This document shows positions 12,118 to 23,700 of a stretch of DNA of 64,000 nt, in pieces; position 1 is the first letter of the stretch; the number at the start of each line of letters is the position of its first letter. The stretch lies in assembly GCF_001649575.2 (NCBI RefSeq), contig NC_051432.1, positions 24,049,167 to 24,113,166 on the forward strand. The letters are read 5' to 3'. A program made the translations under genes and the position numbers. The notes beneath the pieces are model-generated. The model was not told the DNA's origin and did no database searches. It saw only the letters and a list, made by a program, of their open reading frames with translations. This DNA is from Kryptolebias marmoratus (Eukaryota; Chordata; Actinopteri; Cyprinodontiformes; Rivulidae).

Positions 12118-12123
12118 TTTATT
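12118..12123 (-). terminator. atp5mk: atp5mk polyadenylation signal
   Basis: TTTATT on the plus strand reads AATAAA on the minus strand, about 200 nt after the atp5mk stop codon. It implies that the atp5mk and taf5 transcripts end at nearly the same place, tail to tail. Confidence 0.5.
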
Positions 12124-12321
12124 GTTAACATGGGGAAACCAAACAGTTAAGATTTTAATATAAACATGTCCAGCTGCTCTCTCCACTCCCAGCTGATGGA
12201 AACATCGGTCGGAAAGAAATCTGTCAGCAGACAAAAGAATCATTAAGTTAAACAGATGGCTTGTGGTATTTAACTCATAGCGTGGAAAGACTGAAATGTA
12301 CTTACGGGGTGTACTTTGTAG

Positions 12322-12581
12322 CTACTTTTCTGTGACAGCAGGTTGTTTCTTGGGCTTCAGTTTGAAGAAAAGAAAGATGGCCGCAAGGCTGGCGTATGTG
12401 GCCAAAACATACTACAAAAATAACACAACATCAAAATCTCTCAAAGTTCAGATTTTATACCATTTCTCAGCAATGCAGTTACATAACGACTCACATTTCT
12501 CCTTCCTGTGATTGTGTACGAATTGAAGTATTTGGCCATTCCAGTGAACTGGTGCTGAGATCCAGCGTCGTGTCCTGCCAT
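12322..12581 (-). CDS. atp5mk: ATP synthase membrane subunit k (DAPIT/USMG5)
   Basis: This is a small inner-mitochondrial-membrane subunit of F1Fo ATP synthase. It is involved in dimer and oligomer stability of the complex. Two coding exons on the minus strand, 12495-12581 (start) and 12322-12411 (stop), join in frame to give exactly 58 aa, the usual DAPIT length. Diagnostic pieces are HQFTGMAKYFNSYTITGRRN in the first exon, VLATYASLAAIFLFFKLK (single membrane span) and the tail PKKQPAVTEK in the second. The first exon continues as 5' UTR to 12600. A further 5' UTR exon begins at 13331, where a GTAAGT donor is read on the minus strand. In human the gene sits in the same TAF5-ATP5MK-PDCD11 arrangement. 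Confidence 0.96.
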
Positions 12582-12600
12582 GGTGGCTAAATTAATTGTC

Positions 12601-13330
12601 CTGCCACAAAAAAAAGATGGGGAATGAGTGGATATTGGAGCACACATGCAAATTAACTTTGAAACAAGGCAATACAAAACGGTTAAATTACAAATGATTA
12701 CAAATTGCACAAATAACAGCAATTACTATAATGTAGGATTTATTTTTACACACTACAAGACAACTATCCTTGGTTCACTTGAGTGTTTCCATGTGCAAAA
12801 AATAAATAAATATCAACTACTGAGAGACACCAAGTACTCATTTTAAATAATAGGTCAGTTTCACCACTGACTTTAGTCACTGAAAAATTTAATGGTCTCC
12901 AAAATACTGTAACACAAACTTTTCAAACATACAGGAAATTATGCAGTCAACTTTAGTCCTGAACAACAGAGATGTTCTGTACTTTAATAAAGACTACCAA
13001 GTAAAGTGAGTACATAATGCATTATATTTAATCACATATGGCACATGCTGCAATTCCAGATTTGATTAGTAAGAAATAATCAGTAAAAATATATGGACAA
13101 AACCAAATTCTGTATTAAAGTTAAACCTTAAGTAACAGTATGCTAGCACACTCATTGCTGTAAGTCAGCGTTAGCTTGCTGGGTTAGCCAATAAGCTACA
13201 CAGATTTTACAGGGCTACTAACAAAATAAGATGCCATATCCTATGCAATATAAAGACAGTATGGTTCTTCTTACACCTTCGGCACTAAATATCAAATAAC
13301 TAATGTATTTCTAAGCGTGTCATGACTTAC
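12601..13330 (-). other. atp5mk: atp5mk 5' UTR intron
   Basis: This is the intron between the non-coding first exon (donor at 13321-13330, minus strand) and the exon carrying the start codon (acceptor adjoining 12600). It is AT-rich, and I see no other element in it. Confidence 0.6.
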
Positions 13331-13603
13331 CTTTAACGTACGACCCCCGGAACAAACAGAATGAGACAGTTGCCCTTCAATAGAGGCCGCGACGCTAAAG
13401 TTGATAGGAAATCCCGCCCACTTGAGCAAACTAAACCTAGATTCCCATTGGCTTAAAACGACGTCACTCAAATATTTGACCAGAACTAATCGCTGAATGG
13501 CCTAAAATAATGTCAATCACCTTTTCGCTTCCGTGATTGGACAACACAAGAAACGCCGAGTAGTTCTTCCGGGTTGTGGTGATGGCGTGTTGCTGAACAA
13601 CAT
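13331..13603. promoter_or_regulatory. Bidirectional promoter of atp5mk and pdcd11
   Basis: The interval lies between the atp5mk first exon (ends near 13400, minus strand) and a short pdcd11 5' UTR exon (donor AACAT/GTGAGT after 13603). It contains two inverted CCAAT boxes (ATTGG at 13448 and 13536), a CRE-like GACGTCAC near 13460 and an ETS-type CTTCCGGG near 13567, with no TATA box. The head-to-head arrangement is the same as at the human locus. The start sites are inferred. Confidence 0.7.
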
Positions 13604-14772
13604 GTGAGTTTTTGTATGTTTAAATCTGGGTTTAAATGTCAGGAAATATAATTAATTCCGATATATTTTTTAGATATCTCAATGTATTTTAAAATTGAGA
13701 TTATTTCGATGGGTTTCTTGTCCACCAGTGAGCATAAATAGTCTGTTTAAGCTAGCTTAAGTTTTAATGATTGAACGTCTGCTTTGGTTACATTAAGTTT
13801 TGTGTAAAGCTTTTTCAGAAATTCTCAGTTTTTTTCTAGTCTTCGTCCATTGATCCAGTCTCTTATGGATTCTACTAAAGTTGCTTTGGGCGGAGGTTTT
13901 TCAAAGTTTTCCTTTGGCTTCTAATCACAATATTAGGTATGCTAACAAAAAAGGTTTATATTAAAAGAAATTCTAATTGAAAGAGCTTTAAAAAACTATG
14001 AAATGATACCAAAATCAAGTATCTGGGGTTTTAAAAAAATAGGAAAGTTACAGGGTTTCAAAATTCAGAACTGTGGGGAAGATAATGTCCTGAATTTCAA
14101 TTAAACACTGAAAAGTTGTCATTCGTTACAAAAATTGGCATATTTTATAAATATTTTTTGAGATTGCTGTGAAACATTTAGCAAATGTTTTTGATGGATG
14201 TTCAGAACATGCTAAATCTTTTAGTGGTTAGACTAATATTAATCGGTTTTATTAAATAATTGGTAATAAACCTTTATTCACCCTAAGGTTTGTTTGTTAT
14301 CACAGACAATTATATATGATGACAAAAAAGTATTTGCTGACAAATCAAATTGGTTGTTTTTTTTGTTTTTTTTTGTATTAAAGATAGTCAATATGATGAA
14401 CTAACAGTCTATTTGGTTGCTGAAAAAGTCTTTTTGCACCTTCAGGAATAAGTTAAAAATTATGGCACATTTATCCCATAAACAGAAAGTAAACAACTAG
14501 ATGACAAAAAAAAGTTTGGTTGCTTTTCCTATTTATAATCAATCCAGATTCCTATTTTCTAACCCACTAGTCAAGGAAAAATGACATATTTTAGGGAATG
14601 TTCCTGTTAAGTAAGAAAATCACATATTCAGTGGTTGGAACCAAAATTTCAGCTGAGTCAGCACTTAGCTTATCTTGCTGTGGAAAGAGCTGGGTTTTTT
14701 TTTTTTTGGTGGCAGTCACCTTTCAGAGGGTTTGAACAGGTTCTCTTTATTGTCTTTAATCTTTAATATTAG
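13604..14772 (+). other. pdcd11: pdcd11 5' UTR intron
   Basis: AT-rich intron between the non-coding first exon and the exon with the start codon (acceptor ATTAG at about 14772). Nothing else recognised. Confidence 0.55.
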
Positions 14773-14792
14773 AGACGTCTCAAACAGCAACG

Positions 14793-17700
14793 ATGATGGA
14801 ACCAGTGGAGGAGGACTTTCCCCGAGGAGGGACGACCAAGAAGTCCTCAGGGAGTAAAATTGTGGTGGAGCATGTGGACAACCTGTTTCAGGTAGAATCC
14901 TTCTCTGTCTGCGTGCAGCCATATCTGAGCAGGGTCATGTCACGCGTGCCAGGCGGTTCCTCTAACCAATAGTTGTTTTACTTTTCTAGTCTAATGAACA
15001 ATCAGAGACTAAGAAAAGGAAAGGAGGCAACAAAGCTGATGGCAAACAAGTCAAGAAGACAAGGACGGAAGACAAGATAGGAAGCAGCCTGACTCTCAAC
15101 ACAGCAGCCAAATCTGTAGAGATTATCCATTTGAAGGTAAAAAATATGCTAATAAATAAACTGTCTGTTTTGTCTTTTTTTTTTTTAAATGTATCTCAGT
15201 TGTTTTTTTTTTAAAATATCATTCTACCACTTTTTTCCCAGAATTTGAAAGAGGGGATGCTTTTTCTGGGCTGCGTGAAGGAGGTGACAGACTTTGAAGT
15301 GACCGTCAGCTTACCCTGTGGCCTGCAAGGTTTCCTGAGCATCAAGAACATCTGCGACTCATACACCAAGCTGCTCAGCGAGCAGCTGGATTCAGAGGTC
15401 GACACAGAGGTCAGCCGGCTCAGTGGTGACTAGAAGAGCGTGACAGAACGGAAATCTTTCATACGTTTGACAAAATGCATGTCCTTTTTCTGTTACTTCA
15501 CAGGAGATCTGCTCTCTTTTGCACCTCTTCCACGTGGGCATGCTGCTCAGATGTGTGGTTGCCAAGTTGGATGTAGCTAAAGGAGGATTGCTCAGCATCC
15601 AGCTGTCCATTAATCCAAAACTGCTCAACAAGAATCTCTCCTCGAGTTCTGTAAATGCTGGAATGGTGAGCAATAAAAAGCATCATCAGATCAGTTAAGT
15701 TGTTTAAGTTGTCCTTTTTTTTTTGCACACTAAGTTGATATTATCTGTGATTCAGGTCTTGAGTGGCTGTGTGGAGAGTGTAGAAGATCATGGCTGCATT
15801 ATTGACATCGGCATCAGCGGAACCAAAGCCTTCCTGCCCGAAGAAGCCATGAAATCCAAACAAAATAAAACTGAAGGTACAAAGAAAATAATCACACTTT
15901 TAGACCGTAGCCTGAGAAATTCCTTTGTTGCACAAGAAAACAAACTTAAAATGTGCAAATATGATTTTAGCCAAACCTGAAAGAAATGTTTCTCCTTTTT
16001 ATTAAACATGTTCAGAAAGTACCTCTATAGGAATAACCATAAGTGAAGACATTTATCCCTCCCTCTGCCTTGAATGTCAGAGTTTTAAACAAAGATCTTG
16101 TGGCATCTGTTAGTGCTCAACGTATATGTTGAGGATGACTCTCAGCTACTACGACACCAAATTGTAGCTCAGTATCTGTAAAACTGACTGCTTTATAGCC
16201 AGTTTTCTTTGCTAAGGCCTGTTGTTGCCATTTGAGTAGCATTGAGTCCAAAAGTTCATCAGTTGTAGATGTTCATCTAATGATTACTTTCTGAGAGTTT
16301 CAATAAAATCTGTCCAATGGTTTGTGATATATTTCGCTAACAGACAGAGAAACACACACAGGTGATCACATGATCTTGTGCCTTTCATGGTGGTGGGTGA
16401 TAAACGTTTGTGTGTTTCTGTGTGCACAGAGCTGAGAGTGGGTCAGTATGTGACAGCTCAAGTAGAAGAAGTGAAGAACAGCGGGCGTGTGGTCCGCCTC
16501 GTCCTGAACCCCTCCGTCTGCGCTGACGTCAAACATGGCTGGAACCTCACCAACCTTCTGCCTGGCCTGGTGCTCAGAGCTACCATCAAAAAGGTGGAAA
16601 CCCACTGATTCATTGTCTGTTATAGTTCATACCCGGCACTCTTCATCTTTCATTTCCGTCACTTCTTCTGTTAACACTGTCTTGTTTTCGGGGGTCGCAG
16701 GTGACCAAACACGGTCTGCTCCTGGACTTCCTGTCCTCCTTCAGCGGCCAGGTGGACTTCCTCCACATGGAGCGTGAACAGGTGTCCAGCTATACCGAGG
16801 GCCGACAGGTAACAGCACCGTGGTGGTGTCATCTCTGACGCTTTTATTGGAGGTCTTTGGGTTTTTTTTTTCTAATCCATGTGCTTAGATTTAAGCTAAT
16901 ATTAAATCAATCAATCAATTAATTCACTTTATTTTGGTAAATTATCAACATTAAACACAAGAAATAAAAAGACAATAAACAAACCCATAATTTACCAAAA
17001 AAGAACATGACTTCAAATCATCATTCAGGTCATTCCATAGTTTCACACCAATAACTGAAACACACCTTGATTTTACCTGGCTTTTCTCTTTAGCTTCAAT
17101 TTGCTCAAAAAGTCAACGCCAAAGAAAAAAACACAAAGATTTTCTTAGAGTGCTTGAAGACGCTGCGCAGGGATAAAGAGTCGTTCACGTGTGTTAATCC
17201 AGGTGCGAGCGTGCGTGCTGTACATCGACCCGTCCACCCGGCTCGTTGGACTGAGCCTTCGCAGTTACCTTGTTCAGGCGGGTTCTGCCATCGACCCGTC
17301 TTCGCCTGCTGCGGACCGGATTGGTGAGGTGGTCAGCGAGTGTAAGATGACCGCTTTGCACCACATGTCAGGAGCCATGTTGGAACTGCCGGACAAAACA
17401 CCGGCTTTTGTACATGTAAGTGAAGTTGATGCTTTGTGTGTGATGTCACACGCAGCATGCTGTTGGATGGACACATGTTACAATCAAGGCCAACTAAATT
17501 ATTATCAGCCATGTTTGTTTCATCCAGTGTTTACATTTGATCTTACTGCTTCCCACCTACTCCAGCGCAGAATTACACTTCTAAAATGGGAGTTATGCTC
17601 TAAAAGTAGAAACAAACTCAAATATCAGCCCCATCACACTAGAATCGATACGATCTGACACCAACATTAGTTTCATATATTGGTGTAAATTCTCAGTCAT

Positions 17701-20700
17701 CCAGGACAGGGGAAATCTATAAGGTTTATAAAAGGATGGAGCAACTGGACTTTTATTCTGTATCTGAAGACATGTGAAGTTCTGGGCTTTAAACTGCATG
17801 ACATAGTATTAATAATATCAATATTTAGATCAGTCTGCATGCCTCTACTCCAGTCACCTTTCATCTGAAAGCCGGATGAAATGTGATATGTGGTCACTTT
17901 GAAAAACATCATATATTTATTTGATTAAGCACCACATATGGAAGTGACCTGCATCGAAAATGGAAAGGTCAGATTTGTCACATTTAAACTGTCATAAAAA
18001 ATTAGATGTTGATCTCATATGGACACAAAAAAAAAGGATTTGGGCCACTTTTGCCTGCAGTAATGGCAGCACTGTGTTTGTCTTCCTGTGTTCAGACCAT
18101 TTATCAAATATTCTAAATCGTTTGTTGCTTTTTATTTGAATGTATATGCACACATCATTTTACAGAATAGAAGTCATGTTTTATTGAAGGTATAAAACCT
18201 GTGATTAAATCTTAAACTCATTGTTAAAATCAGGTACCGTTTTTTTTCCACGTGTCCAGACCAGACTCCAGCGTTTCTGCACATTCCGTGGTTTTCATTT
18301 AGATAATAAAACCAAACTAACACGCAATCATTTGCTGGAAATTTACTGTAAATGTTTGCAGTTGGACATAAAGAGCTGTTTGATGTTAAATTTCAGAACG
18401 TATGGAGTTTTTAGTAAACACTGAGCTGCCTTTTCTGGCCCTGATGTAATTCTCGTATCTGTTTGGACAGAGGAACTGCCTGAAGGAGCCGAACGAAGAA
18501 GCGAATGAAAACAAATTGTTTGCAAAGCCGGAACACACCTGTCGGATCCTGGACTTCAGCCTCATGGATCAGATTTATTTTGTGACTCTGCGACGGTACG
18601 CAGCAGCTCATGCCTCTGTCGTGTTTCTTCCCCTCTTCCCGCTGAGCGCTGATGACCTGATGCCCTTCTTGTGTTTGAATTCACAGGAGGGTGATTGAGA
18701 AGCCTTTTTTCAGATACGCTGACTTTCACGCTGGCCAAGTTGTTGAGGTGAGAACATAACGTCCCTTTCACTCCAGGTAGCTTCAGAAACACGTTTATGT
18801 TTTATCTTTTTAAAAAGAATGAAAGAAAATCTGGAATGTGCCAGGTTTCAGAGCTTTCAGGTGCACGAGATGCTTCTACTGTTGGGAAACTGAAACAAGT
18901 AGATGTTTTTTTTGTATCTATTGTCTCATTTTCTCCTGTATTTGTCTCTTCTTCACAGGGGATAGTTTCAGTCCTCCTGAGTCATGGAATGGTGGTTCAT
19001 CTGTCTGATCATATTAAAGGTCTGGTACCTTGTACCCACCTCTCTGACATCATCCTCAAGAACCCAGAGAAGAAGTACGTCGAGGGAATGAAGGTTAAAT
19101 GTCGGGTTAGTACGGTTTTCATCCAACAGCCACAGATCTCAAACATGAAGTCTCCAGTTTCCTGTGTTTAAAGAGATGTGAGTTTTATGTTGGTGTTTTT
19201 GTCCGGATCGGTGCCTTCAGGTGCTGTCAGTAGAGGCAGAAAATAAGAAGCTGTATCTGAGCAGAAAGAAGACTCTGGTTGAGAGCTCCCTGCCGCTCTT
19301 CCTCAGTTACGCTGACGCCCGTCCGGGTCGCGTGTCCCACGGCTGCATCGTGTGCATCAAAGAGTTCGGCTGCATCGTTCGCTTCTACAACAACGTCAAG
19401 GGCTTGGTGCCGTTCAGTGAGCTCAGCTCGGAGCCCACCATCAGTCCCGAGGGGGACTTCTATGTTGGACAGGTACAAAAACAAAAAAAACTTAAAAGGA
19501 TTTAGATTGTTTTTGTGTTTTGGACCTGACGGGTTGTGTTTTCTGGCTGTGGTTTAGGTTTTAAAGGTTAAAGTGCTTCAGTGTGACCCGGTGAAGGGAA
19601 AGATGCTGCTGTCCTTCAGGGCGGCAGTGGAAGGAGACACAGAAGAAGTCGCCAAGCCTCAGCTAGACTGCGAGGATGGGAAGGTGCGCCGGAGACCTTC
19701 AGGTTTCTTGTCTTCGAACGTCTCAACGGATCAAAAAAAGTCTCATTTTCTGTCACTGTTGTCTTTGTTCTACAGAGGCTGGAGGCGAAGCTGGTGAAAA
19801 AGTTGGTCAACGGTCTGGAAGTCTCCATTCTCCCTGATGAAATCTGTGCCGTGCTACCCACGGTGCACTTCTCCGATCACGTGTCCAACTGCCCGTTGCT
19901 GTGGGACAGCCTTCAGGAGGGAGACATCATTTCCAACCTTGTCTGCTTCAACAAGAACAAACAGAACATTGTATCCTTTTTCTTAAAGTCGTATCTGACT
20001 TCAGCTCACGTCTCAGAATGACAAGTCGTTTCTTTTTTTTTTTTTTTTTATTCCTGAGCTGCTGCTTATTTAAAGATGCTCACCAAGAAACCAACAGTGA
20101 GATGGTCCCTGGAGGAGGGCGTGGTGGCCAAAGAGTTCTCTGAGGTCACAGTTGGCATGCAGCTGATTGGCTGGATCAAAAACATCATGTCCTACGGCGT
20201 TTTCGTAGAGTTCCCATACGGTCTCATTGGTCTTGCTCCCAAATCGGTGAGTAAAGGACTGAAAAGGAGACAAAGATGTACATCTCCCCGACGTTTAACT
20301 GTTTTTTTAAAAATAGTTTGTTTGTATTTATTTTTTGAGGCTATGTCCGACAAGTTCGTCCAGGACACGATGACCACCTTCCAGCTAGGTCAGACGGTTT
20401 TTGCTAAAGTGACCAACCTGGATGAGGAGAAGCAGAGATTTCTGGTGACTTTGAAGATGTCAGAAATCATCACGCCAGACGGAGACGCTCAAACCAGGCT
20501 GATTAACGGACTGCAGGAGAGGCGAGCTGTGAACGAAATGTTGGCTATCAAAGGTATGTTTCAGGGCTTTTTTTAGTCTGTGAATGTAATTAGATACAAT
20601 AATTTTATTTTCCTATAATTCCTTGAAGCAACCTTGCACCGATCTTTGAGGCTGAGATCATCATATGTTGAGAAACATTAGAGTTGTAGCTGTTTTTAAT

Positions 20701-23700
20701 CAAACTTTGAAAGTAATGTTAAGCACGCTTTCAGCTTTCAGCTTCTACCACTTAAAATATCTGCTCAGTATCTATAACCTTGTGTTTTATTAGCTAAGGT
20801 TGATTAGCTGGGGCAGCCATCTTAAAATGAACTGACTCTAAAAGTCAATCAGGTGTAGAGGTACATCTAATGATTGCTTCCTGCAAGTTTCATTACAATC
20901 TGCCCATTGGTTTCTAAAATATTTTGCTAACAGACAAACAGGATGGACTTAAACAGTTCAGGGTAAAGTTTTAAGCAAAGATTTAATGCAATGAGTAGCA
21001 TTTGGAGTATTTATAGAGACTGACTCTACTTTTACCACACCAAATTCTCTGTAAAGTTGACAGAGTTACAGATATGAGAATTGGCCCAGTTTAGGCCTTC
21101 CACAGGACGCCTTGTGGTGGTACATGAAAGCTTCTGGTGTTGGTTTTGATGCCTGACCTCTCATTGTGTTTCTGTTTCTTTGTTGTCAGACGGGGGAGAG
21201 CTCCGTCAGCAGCTGGCTGCTCTCTCCGTCGGTCAGAAGCTGAAGCTGACGGTTGAAGGCGTGACAGAAAACGAAGCCACTTTTAAGTCTGATGACCTGA
21301 ATGGAGTGACCTTTCTTGCCAATAAGCACCACAGGATGGGTACAAACCGAACCACCGTCGGCTGTTTTTATTCTGATGCTTTTAAATTTAACTACACGGT
21401 TTCAGCTTCTGAAAAACCTCCATAGTAACACCAACTCGCTGCAGATTTACTTTCTGGTTTTTATTTCTTTTTCTCCCAAGTTTCTAAGATCCACACATTT
21501 GTAATCAGTTTCTGTACGTTTTGCATATTTTCCAGGCGTTAACCTGACTGCCGGACAGAAAGTTGGTGCAGTTATCCTTCACGTTGACATCCTGTCTGCT
21601 CGTGTCCAAGTCTCCGTCCTCCCCAAGCTGCTGGAGAAGAAGAAATCTGTGGGTGTTCCTCATCTTTGCTTACTTGTTTTATTATAAAACACAGTTTAAC
21701 ATTAAAATGGATCCTTTTAGGGCTTTGGTAGTCAATCTGCCTGTCTTTCTGGTAATTTTCACTATTTGTTTTTTTTTGTAGTTGACTGAAGAATCAAAGT
21801 ACACAGCTGTGGTGCAGTTCGTAGACCGAGACTTTGCTGTCGTCTCATTGGATAACACGGCGCAGCTGACTGTGATCCAAACCAGCCGCCACCTGAACGA
21901 CATCATCATGTATGAGTCTGAGAAGCTGAAGGTGGGGACGACTTTGACCGTGGAAGTCATAGAACCCGCCTGCGAGGAACTGCGAGGGCTCCCCCTGGTG
22001 TCGTGGACGTGCAGCGCACCAAAGCGGCAGCGCATGGCCTCCGAGAACCAGACGGGGTCCCCGAGTTACCGCTTCGGGGAAATCCTGCAGGGCAAAGTGT
22101 GCTCGGTGAAGCCTACGGCGATTCAGGTCAGGCTGGAGGACGGAAGCAAAGGCAGCGTGCACGTGTCCGAGGTGCTGGAGGCCGCTGCCGTGCGCCTCGG
22201 ATCCTTCCCCACGTCCTCCGTGAAGCCGGGCAGCGTGATCACCTGCAGGGTGATCGGGGGCCGAGAAGCCTCCAGTCACAGGTAAATTATCGGATCTGTT
22301 GGAGTATACACGCGTCTTCATCTTTTTAGTCACGTTTTGTTTTAATAACGTTAAAGTGAAGATGGATGCGATGTTTGGTCTGATATCAAATCAATCTTAA
22401 CTGTCTGTGTTTCAGATTTCTGCCTTTCTCTCATCCCAAATTCACCTACTCCATTCCTGAGCTCACACTTATACCCAGGTAACTCTGTGGCTAATTGTTG
22501 TTCATTATTTTCATCATTCCCATGGTGTTTAATCCGAATCTGTAAGGATTTTTATAGTTTTATACAGCTGCTGTGAATTTTCTTCTTAATGACTTTCTGT
22601 GTGTTTTATCTGTCCGCAGCAAACTGGACAGCAGTTCAGACTTTAAACCAGTTTCAGCACAAGAAAAAATGAACAGCTATAAAGTCGGGGATGAAATTAC
22701 CTGCTTTGTGTTAAAGGTAAGTTTTGAGCTGGTTTTGATATGAAATGACTACAAACGTGCAGAGAAAAGCAACAGTGTATTATGATGTTTGTGTCTCCAG
22801 TTTCATTCAGACAGGAAGTGCTTGGAGGTCACCTCTGACCCGTGTGTCACCGGGACGGTTGAACTGCTGGAAATGATCAGAAATCCTGGGGTAAGACGAA
22901 GCCTATGCTTTGTGCTCAAAGGGAAAAAAAGTTATTTTAAACTAAAAAAACACGATCAGTTCTGAAGGGAGGTTTGAAAGCTGAGTGCTGACTTTACTGA
23001 AATTAGCTGATGAAGCTCAAACTTAGTTGTTAAAGGAAGCAGAACACAAGCTAAAGGCTAAAAGTAGTATAAGGCTAGCTAAACGTTTAAAAAGGCTAAG
23101 AAGACAAAGAAAGAGCCACGTTTCAAAAAGAACTGTTTTTGAAGGAAATGAAGAGATCCCAAAATATTCATAAATATAGTTTAGTTTAAAAATGTAAAAG
23201 TTACAAAAACCAACATTCATGTCACCCACCTCTCGAATGAGCTGAAAGTTTGGATTTATAAACTGATGAATCCTGAATAAAATGTTTGTTTTTTTGTTTT
23301 TCTTTAGGATGCCAACCACCCAGAGAAACTCTACAAGCTGGGCCAAGCAGTCCGAGCTAAAGTGGTGGAAGTTAAAGTCAAACCTCATCGCTTGGCGCTC
23401 TCACTCACAGGTGGAAGCTGCTCGCATCCTTCTTTTCTCGTTATTCCTGCCGCTGTTGGCTCTGGTAGTTTTGCTCATTTAAGCGAAGTGAACGATCACA
23501 GATTGGATCCCCGGTTTCCTCTCGTTCTCCAGGCATCCACAAACTGGAGGCGGGCGGCACGACTTTAGGGATGGTGACAAACGTTCAGCCACACGTGGGT
23601 CTGCACGTCAAGCTCCCCTTCGGCTGCGCGGGAACCGTTTGTGTCACTGACCTCTCCGACAGCTACAGGCCCAACCCGCTGGAGGCGTACAGCAAAGATC

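Noticed and set aside
12396..12722. Plus-strand ORFs and the unspliced minus-strand ORF over atp5mk
   Set aside because: The minus-strand ORF reads through a GT donor; splicing to 12322-12411 restores the exact 58-aa DAPIT protein.
21845..22333. 162-codon ORF antisense to the large pdcd11 exon
   Set aside because: His/Gly-rich antisense shadow of a GC-rich S1-domain exon, with no domain and no splice support.
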